Assembly (NCBI RefSeq): GCF_030268225.1
Contig: NZ_BSQG01000001.1
Location: forward strand, 1,043,299 to 1,107,298
DNA: 64,000 nucleotides
From: Nocardiopsis ansamitocini
GTDB taxonomy: Bacteria; Actinomycetota; Actinomycetes; Streptosporangiales; Streptosporangiaceae
Direction of reading: 5' to 3'
Numbering within the stretch: position 1 is the first letter of the stretch; the number at the start of each line of letters is the position of its first letter. Below, piece by piece: positions 43,722 through 51,382 of the stretch. The notes below the pieces were generated by a model, which was given only the letters and a program-made list of their open reading frames with translations, did not search any database and was not told where the DNA came from. Both the position numbers and the translations under genes were made by a program.

Positions 43722-44516
43722 GTGTCCACGCCCGCGCCCAAAGCAGCCCGCTTGCGTGCGCGTGGGCGGCGCAGACGTCGCCGCGCAGCCCCTTTGGCCA
43801 TGTTGTCGGGTCTGGCGCTGGCCACCGGAGGCCTCGGTGTACTGATCAGCGGTGGACTGGATCCGGAGCGGTTCGCCCCGCACTCACCGGTTGCGGCCTC
43901 CTCCCCGTCGGAGCGTGTGCCCGGATCGGTGTTTCGGCCGCCCATACCCGCGCCGTCGCCCACTCCGGTGCTCTCCCGCTCGGTGGTCGACGAGGTCACC
44001 GAAGGCAGCGGTGACCTGAAGGTGGTCAAGGGAAAGAGTGAGGTCTACGGTTCGGGGCCGCTCAAGCGTTTCATCGTCGAGGTCGAGGACGGACTTCCCG
44101 GAGAGGCCGACGACTTCGCCGCGGCGGTCGAGAGGATTCTCGGCGACGAACGCAGCTGGGGTCATGAGGGGGCGATGTCCTTCCAACGGGTGGACTCGGG
44201 CAGCGTGGACTTTCGCGTGTCCCTCGCCGCCCCGACCACCGTGGACGAGCACTGCGCTCCGCTCAGGACCAACGGATACGTCTCCTGCCAGCAGGGCGAC
44301 CGCGCGGTGATCAACCAGAACCGCTGGGTGTCGGCGGTACCGCACTTCGACGGGGACCTGGAGAGCTATCGGGTCTACGTCATCAACCACGAAGTCGGCC
44401 ATGCACTGGGGCACGGCCATGTGGACTGCCCCAAGGACGGCGTGAACGCACCCGTCATGCAGCAGCAGACATTCGGGCTCCAGGGGTGCGAGCGCAATGG
44501 CTGGGTCCACCCCTGA
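43722..44516 (+). CDS. DUF3152 membrane-anchored protein with a zincin-like motif
   Basis: This 264-residue protein has a very basic N-terminus ([14 protein letters not shown]), one transmembrane segment (LAMLSGLALATGGLGVLISG), a Pro/Ser-rich stalk, and a C-terminal domain ending with HEVGHALGHGH, a metalloprotease-type zinc motif (HExxHxxGxxH). Upstream are GSGPLKRFIVEVEDGL and INQNRWVSAVPHFDGDLESY, typical of DUF3152. Protease activity is possible but unshown. The GTG at 43722 follows AAAGG, which decides it over longer frames. Confidence 0.87.
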   Translation: MSTPAPKAARLRARGRRRRRRAAPLAMLSGLALATGGLGVLISGGLDPERFAPHSPVAASSPSERVPGSVFRPPIPAPSPTPVLSRSVVDEVTEGSGDLKVVKGKSEVYGSGPLKRFIVEVEDGLPGEADDFAAAVERILGDERSWGHEGAMSFQRVDSGSVDFRVSLAAPTTVDEHCAPLRTNGYVSCQQGDRAVINQNRWVSAVPHFDGDLESYRVYVINHEVGHALGHGHVDCPKDGVNAPVMQQQTFGLQGCERNGWVHP

Positions 44517-44729
44517 CCAGGGTGGTCGAGCGCCCTCCCGCTTGGCCTCGGAGGAGCGGCCGTGGAGAGACACCGCGACCTTTCCGGAATCCCGTCCGCG
44601 GTCGAATCCGATTGCGGTGAGCAGGAGCAGCTCCCTGAACTGAACCTTTGCCGCCCGCCATACGTATTCATGGGTGAGCGCCGGGAGGACCGACGACCCC
44701 CGGCACCGTTCACGACGAGGAGATCGCCA

Positions 44730-45188
44730 ATGACCGACGACCGCTATACGTGGACCTGCTCCTCCCGCCGGACCGCGTTCGCCGTGGCCGGCGGGACCGT
44801 GGTGGCCGGAGTACTGGCCGGCTGCGGGACCGAGGAGACCCCGGAACAGGAGTCCGGTCGGCAGGACTCCCCGAGTCCCGAAGGCGACGGCGGGGCCGGC
44901 GGCACCCCCCTGGCCCAGGTCGACGACATCCCGGTGGGCGGGGGAACCGTGTTCACCGACGAGAAGGTCGTGATCACCCAACCGGAGGCCGGGACGATTC
45001 TGGCCTTCTCCGCGCTGTGCACGCACCAGCAGTGCCCGGTCTCCGAGGTCGCCGATGGCACGATCATCTGTCCGTGTCACGACAGCAAGTTCAGCATCGC
45101 CGATGGCTCCGTGACCTCCGGCCCCGCGCCGAGCCCGCTGCCGGAGGTGGAAATAACCGTCGAGGGTGACACGATCACCCTCGCCTGA
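44730..45188 (+). CDS. Rieske [2Fe-2S] protein with Tat-type lipoprotein signal
   Basis: This 152-residue protein combines a twin-arginine signal (SSRRTAFAVAGG) and a lipobox (LAGCGTEE), so it is predicted to fold in the cytoplasm and be anchored outside. An acidic linker precedes a Rieske domain with both cluster motifs: CTHQQC (C-T-H) and CPCHDSKF. A VTSGPAPSPLPEVEI end is typical of this small Rieske family. The electron partner is not encoded nearby. ATG 44730 follows GAGGAG. Confidence 0.93.
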   Translation: MTDDRYTWTCSSRRTAFAVAGGTVVAGVLAGCGTEETPEQESGRQDSPSPEGDGGAGGTPLAQVDDIPVGGGTVFTDEKVVITQPEAGTILAFSALCTHQQCPVSEVADGTIICPCHDSKFSIADGSVTSGPAPSPLPEVEITVEGDTITLA

Positions 45189-45211
45189 CCAGGGCGAACC
45201 GTCGCAGCACC

Positions 45212-45248
45212 GTCGTGGGGGCGCCTCGTGCCGGGGCACCCCCACGAC
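45212..45248. terminator. Bidirectional terminator between the Rieske gene and cimA
   Basis: GTCGTGGGGG (45212-45221) pairs perfectly with CCCCCACGAC (45239-45248) in the 81-base gap between convergent genes. Confidence 0.8.
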
Positions 45249-45269
45249 TGTCGAACCGGCTCCGTTTCC

Positions 45270-46859
45270 CTACCCCGGGTCCGATGCGTGCCCTTGGCGC
45301 ATGAGGCCGTAGTTGACGGCCGACTCCAACGCCGTCCAGGAGGCGTCGATGACGTTCTCCCCCACCCCGACCGTCGTCCATTCGGAACGGCCGTCGGTGG
45401 AGCCCAGCAGTACGCGGGTGATGGCGTCGGTCCCGGAACTGCCTTCCAGGATGCGGACCTTGTAGTCGGAGAGTTCCAGGCCGGCAAGCTCTGGGTAGAC
45501 GCCCTCCAGCGCGGAGCGAAGAGCGCGGTCGAGGGCGTTGACGGGACCGTTTCCCTCGCCGGTGGCGATCACCCGTTCTCCCTTCACGTGCAGTTTCACC
45601 GTCGCCTCGCTGACGTTGGAGCCGTCGTGGCGGCGTTCGGAGATCGCCCGCCAGGACTCCGCCTCGAAGTAGCGGACCGGTTGGCCCAGCTCTTCGCGCA
45701 ACAGCAGCTCGAAGGAGGCGTCGGCAGCCTCGAAGCTGTACCCGGCGAGTTCCATCGCCTTGACCCGGTCGACGATGCGTCCGAGCGTCTCGCGGTTCCC
45801 CTCAAGGTCGAAACCCAGCTCCCTGGACTTGAGTTCGATGGAGGCTCGCCCGGCCATGTCGGAGACCAGCATGCGCATGTCGTTGCCGACGAGTACCGGA
45901 TCGATGTGCTGGTAGAGGTCGGGATCCACCTTGATCGCGGAGGCGTGCAGCCCGGCTTTGTGCGCGAACGCCGAGATCCCGACATAGGGCTGGTGAGTGG
46001 CCGGGGCGATGTTGACGATCTCCGCGATCGCCTGGGAAACCCGGGTCGCCTCACGCAAGCACCCCTCGGGCAGGACCGTGCGGTGGTGCTTGAGGACGAG
46101 AGCGGCCACTACCGAGAACAGGTTGGCGTTGCCGACGCGCTCGCCGTAACCGTTGGCTGTGCATTGCACGTGGGTGGCACCCGCGTCCACCGCGGCCACG
46201 GTGTTGGCCACCGCACAACCGCTGTCGTCCTGGGCGTGGATTCCCAGGCGTGCGCCCGTCGCCGCGTGGACTTCGGTGACGACGCGGGTGATGTCCGCAG
46301 GAAGCATTCCCCCGTTCGTGTCGCAGAGCACGACCACGGACGCCCCTGCCTCCGCAGCCGTGCGGACAACGCCCAGGGCGTAGTCGGGGTTGTGGCGGTA
46401 GCCGTCGAAGAAGTGCTCGCAGTCGAGGAAGACCCGCTGACCGTTGTCGCGCAGATAGGAGACGGTGTCGGCGATCATCGCAAGGTTCTCGTCGAGGGTT
46501 GTGCGCAGGGCCAGCTCGACGTGGCGGTCATCGCTCTTGGCGACAAGGGTGACGACCGGCGCACCCGAGTCGCGCAGGGCGGCTACCTGGGGATCGTCCG
46601 CGGCCTGGACACCGGCTCGGCGGGTGGCACCGAAAGCGGTGAGTTGTGCGTGTTTCAGCGTCAGCTCGGTGCGGGCCCGTTGAAAGAACTCCGTGTCCTT
46701 GGGGTTGGCTCCGGGCCACCCGCCTTCGATAAAGCCCACTCCGAAATCGTCGAGCAACGCGGCGATGGCGAGTTTGTCGGCGACCGTGAGGTTGACGCCT
46801 TCCCGCTGCGCTCCGTCACGCAGGGTCGTGTCGAATACGTGAAAACCGTCGTCGAGCAT
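45270..46859 (-). CDS. cimA: Citramalate synthase (2-isopropylmalate synthase family)
   Basis: This 529-residue protein has a DRE-TIM metallolyase catalytic domain. The first motif is HVFDTTLRDGAQREGVNLT and metal ligands lie in GIHAQDDSGCAVANTVAAV. A linker and a C-terminal LeuA-type allosteric domain follow (SGTDAITRVLLGSTDGRSEWTTVGV region). The DGAQREGV and EGGWPGANPKD signatures match CimA-type enzymes more than LeuA. CimA condenses pyruvate with acetyl-CoA to citramalate, the entry to threonine-independent isoleucine synthesis. The ATG at 46859 has GGGAG upstream. An Ile-rich leader, attenuator and operator precede it, consistent with an isoleucine product. Confidence 0.9.
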   Translation of the reverse strand: MLDDGFHVFDTTLRDGAQREGVNLTVADKLAIAALLDDFGVGFIEGGWPGANPKDTEFFQRARTELTLKHAQLTAFGATRRAGVQAADDPQVAALRDSGAPVVTLVAKSDDRHVELALRTTLDENLAMIADTVSYLRDNGQRVFLDCEHFFDGYRHNPDYALGVVRTAAEAGASVVVLCDTNGGMLPADITRVVTEVHAATGARLGIHAQDDSGCAVANTVAAVDAGATHVQCTANGYGERVGNANLFSVVAALVLKHHRTVLPEGCLREATRVSQAIAEIVNIAPATHQPYVGISAFAHKAGLHASAIKVDPDLYQHIDPVLVGNDMRMLVSDMAGRASIELKSRELGFDLEGNRETLGRIVDRVKAMELAGYSFEAADASFELLLREELGQPVRYFEAESWRAISERRHDGSNVSEATVKLHVKGERVIATGEGNGPVNALDRALRSALEGVYPELAGLELSDYKVRILEGSSGTDAITRVLLGSTDGRSEWTTVGVGENVIDASWTALESAVNYGLMRQGHASDPG

Positions 46860-46914
46860 GAGTGGAACTCCCAGCAGTGGATATCGCCTGGTGACCGATC
46901 CGGTACGTGCCAAT

Positions 46915-46944
46915 AAAAAAGACCCCTCGTGGACACGAGAGGTC
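46915..46944 (-). terminator. Transcription attenuator before cimA
   Basis: On the minus strand a hairpin (GACC, one mismatch, CTCGT pairing with ACGAG and GGTC) is followed by TTTTTT and then the cimA start region. It lies between the leader peptide and the gene, as in amino-acid biosynthetic attenuators. Confidence 0.82.
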
Positions 46945-46964
46945 AGCGCGCCGGTATGGTCCGA

Positions 46965-46994
46965 TTAGCCGGCGCGCCTCACGATAATGATCAC
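46965..46994 (-). CDS. Putative cimA leader peptide (Met-Ile-Ile-Ile-Val...)
   Basis: A 9-residue open frame from GTG 46994 reads MIIIVRRAG and stops 20 bases before the attenuator hairpin. Three consecutive Ile codons followed by Val suit ribosome stalling when isoleucyl-tRNA is short. An in-frame GTG at 47006 would give a 13-residue version (MPSQVIIIVRRAG). The ribosome-binding site is weak, so the start is uncertain. It is too short for ordinary gene finders. Confidence 0.68.
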   Translation of the reverse strand: MIIIVRRAG

Positions 46995-47067
46995 CTGAGA
47001 CGGCACACGAATAAGTGTGCCACACCCCGCTTGAATCGCAGGCGGGGGCCTCAACATTGGCGCAACT

Positions 47068-47084
47068 CGTCTCACCAGGTGGAA
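47068..47084. promoter_or_regulatory. BCAA-type operator upstream of cimA
   Basis: GTCTCACCAGGTGGAAT on the plus strand has the same half-sites (GTCTC-N7-GGAAT) as the operator before leuC. It lies about 62 bases upstream of the longer leader-peptide start. Spacer bases differ, so this is the weakest of the four sites. Confidence 0.4.
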
Positions 47085-47253
47085 TGACCCTAGGACGACA
47101 GAGCAAAAAGCCGAATTGCACGCTTTTTCGCAAACGGTTCCTGGCCGCGGGGCAGCTTCTCCCCCGTGCCCGGTCCGCCCGGGCAGGGAGGCATCGGATT
47201 CACTTTCCACGCCCTGGTCGCAACCATCCGCCGCCCTGAAGAAACGGGCCGAC

Positions 47254-48126
47254 TCAGCCCAGGGCAGCGGCGATCTCCTGGACCGCCTGGCGTGCGGAGT
47301 GCCGAGCGACAGGGGCCACCGGCGCGTACCCACCGGGCTCTCCTTCGGTGTAGGAGAGGACAGCGACCACGTTGGCCGCCCGAATGCCGCCGGTTATCGC
47401 ACCGTCGGCGGTACCGGTCAAAAACGTCTCGTCGGCGACATCGGGGGCGCCCAGATCCTCTCCCCCGGAGTCACGGCGCGCCTGGACGAACCAGGAGCGC
47501 GCGGCCTCGGTCGCCGTGGTTGCACTGGCCGCATCCGGTCCGGCGAGCAAATAGGTAACGGTGAAGGTGCGTTGCCCGGGGCCCCGGCTCCAGACACAGG
47601 TGCTCTTGTCCGCGACGTTGTCGCCGTCGCCCTGCCGGGCGCCCACTCCTCCGAGACAGGTGGTGGTGGCGTCGCTCGCAGCCGAGCACGAGGCCGGAAG
47701 GGCAGCGCGTTCACCAGGGGCGAATCCCATGAACTCGCTGCTCAGCGGAGGAGGAAGCACCGCCGCGAGGCGGTTGGGCCCGTCGTCGGACTCGACCGCC
47801 CCCATCGTCTCCCCGATGGAGGCCCACCACTGCGGCACTCGCGGAGCCGCTAACACTGCAGCGCCCAGCAGCAGCCCGCCGGCAAGCACGAGGGCCGCGA
47901 CGCGCACCCTGCGCCGGCCGGACGGCTCCGAGAGAAGCGGATCGGGTCCAGACGCTTCGGCCGGTGCCGCGGCAGTGGAATCGTGGGCGTCTTGCCCCTG
48001 GTAGATGGATGACCATCCCGGCGCGAACGCGCCGACTTCGCGCTCGACGAGCGGCCTTCTGGAGAAAGCGCTGAGTCCGTCGGCGTCCGGCCCGCCGCAC
48101 GCCCCCGAGCCGTCCTGATGGTTCAC
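47254..48126 (-). CDS. Membrane-anchored protein of unknown function (actinobacterial)
   Basis: A 290-residue protein with a hydrophilic N-terminal region of about 85 residues, one transmembrane helix (VAALVLAGGLLLGAAVLAA), and an outside domain with a Cys-containing stretch (LPASCSAASDATTTCLGG, then KSTCVWSRGPGQRTFTV). Three to four cysteines could form disulfides. The GTG at 48126 has GGGGGGAG just upstream. It resembles solute-binding-like or sensor proteins of actinobacteria in layout only; I do not recognise the family. It sits between cimA and ilvE, transcribed with them or alone. Confidence 0.7.
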   Translation of the reverse strand: MNHQDGSGACGGPDADGLSAFSRRPLVEREVGAFAPGWSSIYQGQDAHDSTAAAPAEASGPDPLLSEPSGRRRVRVAALVLAGGLLLGAAVLAAPRVPQWWASIGETMGAVESDDGPNRLAAVLPPPLSSEFMGFAPGERAALPASCSAASDATTTCLGGVGARQGDGDNVADKSTCVWSRGPGQRTFTVTYLLAGPDAASATTATEAARSWFVQARRDSGGEDLGAPDVADETFLTGTADGAITGGIRAANVVAVLSYTEGEPGGYAPVAPVARHSARQAVQEIAAALG

Positions 48127-48245
48127 GCACTCCCCCCGACACAACCATTGTCAATACCCAGAGTAATTATCTGGTAACTCTAACGGCTTGGTCGTGGAGA
48201 GGCGAGCCGAATGCAAAGCCCGATGGGCGAAGGTCCGTACCGGCC

Positions 48246-48279
48246 GGCCCCGGGGCCGATACTCTCGCGGCCCCGGGGC
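48246..48279 (-). terminator. Terminator after ilvE
   Basis: GGCCCCGGGGCC at 48246-48257 is repeated inverted as GGCCCCGGGGC at 48269-48279, so each arm is also self-complementary. It ends 9 bases before the ilvE stop codon region. Confidence 0.6.
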
Positions 48280-48287
48280 TGTTGCGT

Positions 48288-49406
48288 CTACCCGAAGACG
48301 TGCACCCAACCGTGCTCGTCGGCGACGGTCCCGTATTGACGCCCCACGAGTTCCTCGCGCAGGCGCATGGTGACGGGGCCGGGTTCTCCGTCGCCGATCC
48401 GGAACTCGCCCTGGGCGCTCTTGACGTGGGCGACAGGGGTGATCACGGCGGCGGTCCCACAGGCGAAGACCTCGGTCAGTTCACCGCTGAGCGCCGCGGC
48501 ACGCCACTCTTCGGTGGACAACCGGCCTTCCTCGACGGGAATCCCCAATTCCGGTGCCAGCTTCAGCAGCGAGTCGCGGGTGATGCCGGGAAGAAGGGTA
48601 CCGGTCAGCTCGGGCGTGAGCAGGCGGGCCTCGGCCCCGGAGCCGAAGACGAAGAACAGGTTCATCCCGCCCATCTCCTCGACCCACCTGTGTTCGAGCG
48701 CGTCGAGCCAGACGACCTGGTCGCATCCCTTCTCGACGGCCTGGGCCTGGGCGAGGAAACTGGCCGCGTAGTTGCCGCCCGCCTTGGCGGCACCGGTGCC
48801 GCCGGGGGCCGCGCGGGTGAAGTCTTCGCTCAGCCAGACCGTCACCGGCTTGATCCCGCCGGAGAAGTAGGGGCCGGACGGCGAAGCGATCAGGATGAAC
48901 AGGTAGGTCTGCGACGGACGATTGACCCCCATGCCCACATCAGTGGAGATCATGAAAGGGCGTAGGTAGAGGCTTGCGTCCGCCTGGGTGGGAACCCAGT
49001 CGCCGTCGTGCTCCAACAGGGTCGTGATGGCACCGAGGAAGAGATCCTCGGGAAGCGCGGGCATCGCCATCCGCGCGGCGCTGCGGTTGAAGCGCGCGGC
49101 GTTGGCGTCGGGACGAAAGGTGGCGATGGCGCCGCTGGGGTGCCGGTACGCCTTCAACCCCTCGAAGATTTCCTGGGCGTAGTGCAGGACGGAAGTCGCC
49201 GGGTCGAGGGAAAGGGGACCGTAGGGCTCGAGCCGAGCGTCGTACCAGCCTTTTTCCGCGCTGTAGCGGATGGTGACCATGTGGTCGGTGAAGACATTGC
49301 CGAACCCGGGGCTCTGCAGGATCTCAGCTCGCTCCTGCGGGGTCTTCCGCTGGGTCGAGAGCTGGATGTCGAACGTCAACCCGCTTGTGGTGGTGGCGTT
49401 GCTCAT
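48288..49406 (-). CDS. ilvE: Branched-chain amino-acid aminotransferase
   Basis: This 372-residue fold-type-IV PLP enzyme is of the long (BCAT2-like) form and carries out the final step of Ile, Leu and Val synthesis. Motifs include LHYAQEIFEGLKAYRHPSG, the PLP-lysine region AAKAGGNYAASFLAQAQA, VVWLDALEHRWVEEMGGMN, and TLLPGITRDSLLKLAPELG with the terminal ACGTAAVITPV. The ATG at 49406 gives the usual N-terminus. It lies downstream of leuB behind a terminator. Confidence 0.97.
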   Translation of the reverse strand: MSNATTTSGLTFDIQLSTQRKTPQERAEILQSPGFGNVFTDHMVTIRYSAEKGWYDARLEPYGPLSLDPATSVLHYAQEIFEGLKAYRHPSGAIATFRPDANAARFNRSAARMAMPALPEDLFLGAITTLLEHDGDWVPTQADASLYLRPFMISTDVGMGVNRPSQTYLFILIASPSGPYFSGGIKPVTVWLSEDFTRAAPGGTGAAKAGGNYAASFLAQAQAVEKGCDQVVWLDALEHRWVEEMGGMNLFFVFGSGAEARLLTPELTGTLLPGITRDSLLKLAPELGIPVEEGRLSTEEWRAAALSGELTEVFACGTAAVITPVAHVKSAQGEFRIGDGEPGPVTMRLREELVGRQYGTVADEHGWVHVFG

Positions 49407-49521
49407 GTGCGTGTGGGTCCTCTCGGTACATCGGAGTCGGCAGCGCAGCCGCTCCGGGGACTAGTGTGGCGGAAACGACGCTTCCGATGCCAGCACAGGC
49501 ACGCGGCAGGGCCTGGACACG

Positions 49522-49553
49522 GCGACGGGCGCGCCATATGGCGCGCCCGTCGC
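49522..49553 (-). terminator. Terminator after leuB: perfect 32-bp palindrome
   Basis: A dyad of GCGACGGGCGCGCC against its complement with ATAT at the centre spans 49522-49553. It lies 65 bases past the leuB stop, between leuB and ilvE. Confidence 0.65.
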
Positions 49554-49618
49554 ATCAACAGGGGTTGGTGCCTCAGCCGCGCCGCAGGGTCAGCAGGGGC
49601 CGCGACACGGTCGTCCGG

Positions 49619-50683
49619 CTATCCCTGCTCGGCTACTCGGCGAGCGATGTCGTCGCCGATCTGGCTGGTGGAGCGGACCGCTCCGCTATCGGCCCGGGCC
49701 CGCAGGTCCTCGGCGACAGCCGTCTCGACCTGGGCTGCCGCCTTGGCGTACCCCAGGTGCTCCAGGAGAAGCGCGACAGAGAGGATGGTCGCCGTGGGGT
49801 CGGCCTTGCCCTGGCCGGCGATATCGGGAGCCGAGCCGTGCACCGGCTCGAACATGCTGGGGAATTCGGCCTCGGGGTTCACGTTGCCGCTGGAGGCAAG
49901 GCCGATTCCTCCGGCCACAGCCGCACCGAGATCGGTGATGATGTCGCCGAAGAGATTGTCGGTGACGACGACGTCGAAGCGCTCCGGCTGGGTCACGAAG
50001 AACATGGTGGCGGCGTCGACGTGCAGATAGTCGGTGGTGACCTGCGGATACTCGGCGCCTACCTCGCGCACGACGCGCTGCCAGAGCTCACCGGCGAAAG
50101 TGAGGACGTTGTCCTTGTGCACCAGGGTGAGCTTCTTGCGGGGACGCTCGGCGGCCTTCGCGAAGGCGTAGCGCACGACGCGCTCGACCCCGAACCGGGT
50201 GTTGACGCTGTCCTGGGTGGCGATCTCGCCGGGCGTGCCCTTGCGCAGCACACCACCGGCTCCGGCGTAGGGGCCTTCGGTGCCCTCGCGCACGACCAGC
50301 ATGTCGATGTCCTCGGGCGCGACGCCGGCCAACGGAGTGCGCACACCGGGGTAGAGCCGCACCGGACGCAGGTTGACGTAGTGCGCGAAGCTGAACCGCA
50401 GACGCAGCAGCAGTCCGCGCTCCAGGACTCCGCTGGGCACGGTGGGGTCCCCGACCGCGCCGAGGAGGATGGCCTCCTGGCCGCGCAGCTCCTCCTCGAC
50501 CGCATCAGGGAGGGTCTCGCCGGTGGCGTGCCAGCGCTTGGCGCCCAGCTCGTACTCGGTGGTGTCCAGGGCGAGCCCGTGGGCGGGGGCGACGGTGGAG
50601 AGGACCTTGAGCCCTTCGGCGACGACCTCGGGCCCGATTCCGTCACCGGGGATGACGGCCAACTTCACGGTACGAGCGGACAT
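49619..50683 (-). CDS. leuB: 3-isopropylmalate dehydrogenase
   Basis: This 354-residue enzyme oxidatively decarboxylates 3-isopropylmalate in leucine synthesis. It has [55 protein letters not shown] (substrate loop, actinobacterial type), the catalytic Lys/Asp region TLVHKDNVL, and [20 protein letters not shown]. The ATG at 50683 follows AAGG. The operator at 50766-50782 is 83 bases upstream. Confidence 0.97.
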   Translation of the reverse strand: MSARTVKLAVIPGDGIGPEVVAEGLKVLSTVAPAHGLALDTTEYELGAKRWHATGETLPDAVEEELRGQEAILLGAVGDPTVPSGVLERGLLLRLRFSFAHYVNLRPVRLYPGVRTPLAGVAPEDIDMLVVREGTEGPYAGAGGVLRKGTPGEIATQDSVNTRFGVERVVRYAFAKAAERPRKKLTLVHKDNVLTFAGELWQRVVREVGAEYPQVTTDYLHVDAATMFFVTQPERFDVVVTDNLFGDIITDLGAAVAGGIGLASSGNVNPEAEFPSMFEPVHGSAPDIAGQGKADPTATILSVALLLEHLGYAKAAAQVETAVAEDLRARADSGAVRSTSQIGDDIARRVAEQG

Positions 50684-50765
50684 AAGAAGCCTTGCCTTTG
50701 AATTCGACGGTGTCCCATGACTGCGGCGCCCGCTGACGGCTCGGACGCCGGACACCACCACCGTC

Positions 50766-50782
50766 GTCTCAAATAGCGAGAC
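50766..50782. promoter_or_regulatory. BCAA-type operator upstream of leuB, perfect inverted repeat
   Basis: GTCTCAAATAGCGAGAC has perfect 5-bp inverted arms with a 7-base centre. The string CAAATAGCGAGACG also occurs before ndgR/leuC (34743-34756). It is the best match among the four sites. Confidence 0.72.
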
Positions 50783-50863
50783 GAAAGATGGCGGGAATGA
50801 GACAAGAGTACCGAAGCGGGAGAGTGTCCGCGGCTGCCCGGGCAGGTCGAACCCGCTTTGCCA

Positions 50864-50962
50864 TCAATGGCCGGTGGGGCCGCCGTTATCCCGGCGGTCC
50901 AGAGCGGCTTGCAGCGCACGGGTGGCCTCGTCGTCGGTTTCGACGGGAGTGGTCTCATACAT
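50864..50962 (-). CDS. Candidate 32-residue acidic small protein
   Basis: It reads MYETTPVETDDEATRALQAA and then a short tail ending GPTGH. The ATG at 50962 has CGAGGA six bases upstream, a good ribosome-binding site. It is too short for usual gene calling. Its placement 80 bases upstream of the leuB operator on the same strand could make it a leader gene, but it is not enriched for Leu, Ile or Val. Function unknown. Confidence 0.45.
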   Translation of the reverse strand: MYETTPVETDDEATRALQAALDRRDNGGPTGH

Positions 50963-51334
50963 GGCGATCCTCGTTTCGCGATCCGGATGACTGGCCGACT
51001 GACGGCACATGCGGGAGATCGGCCGACGTGGCTGCCGGTGCCCAGGGTTTCGGGGCACGACTCAAGCCGATGGCCGCGCTGTTTCCGGTGGGGATCGCCT
51101 GACCGGGAGAACGCCGCACGGTCCCGAATGTGGGCGGCGGCGATTCGTGCGAGGACGGCCCGGGCCCGCGATCGCGGAACACCATGAACCATCTTCTAGG
51201 ACGACAGAATATCGGATGCCCAACTAAATGGCCACAACCCACTGCGCGTTTCATGGGACGTGGCGATCCGGGGGCACGAGGAAAGCACGCACACGCCTCG
51301 CACCGTTCAGGACACACCGCCGGCACCGTCGGAA
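50963..51334. other. Gene-free stretch between the small protein and serA
   Basis: No supported gene was found. It contains CTAGGACGACAGA at 51196-51208, which also occurs at 47089-47101 upstream of cimA, in both cases on the same strand about 235-250 bases ahead of a minus-strand start. Confidence 0.4.
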
Positions 51335-51366
51335 AGGGCCCGCACAGCGCTTGCCGTACGGGCCCT
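51335..51366 (-). terminator. Terminator after serA
   Basis: AGGGCCCG pairs with CGGGCCCT and on the minus strand is followed by TTTCC. It lies 17 bases past the serA stop. Confidence 0.72.
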
Positions 51367-51382
51367 GAAAAGCAGCTTGACG

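Noticed and set aside
43719-45067. Whether the ABM, DUF3152 and Rieske genes form a redox gene set with cel6B
   Set aside because: Cel6B has its own terminator and the three genes have separate ribosome-binding sites and gaps; nothing links them to cellulose oxidation beyond adjacency.
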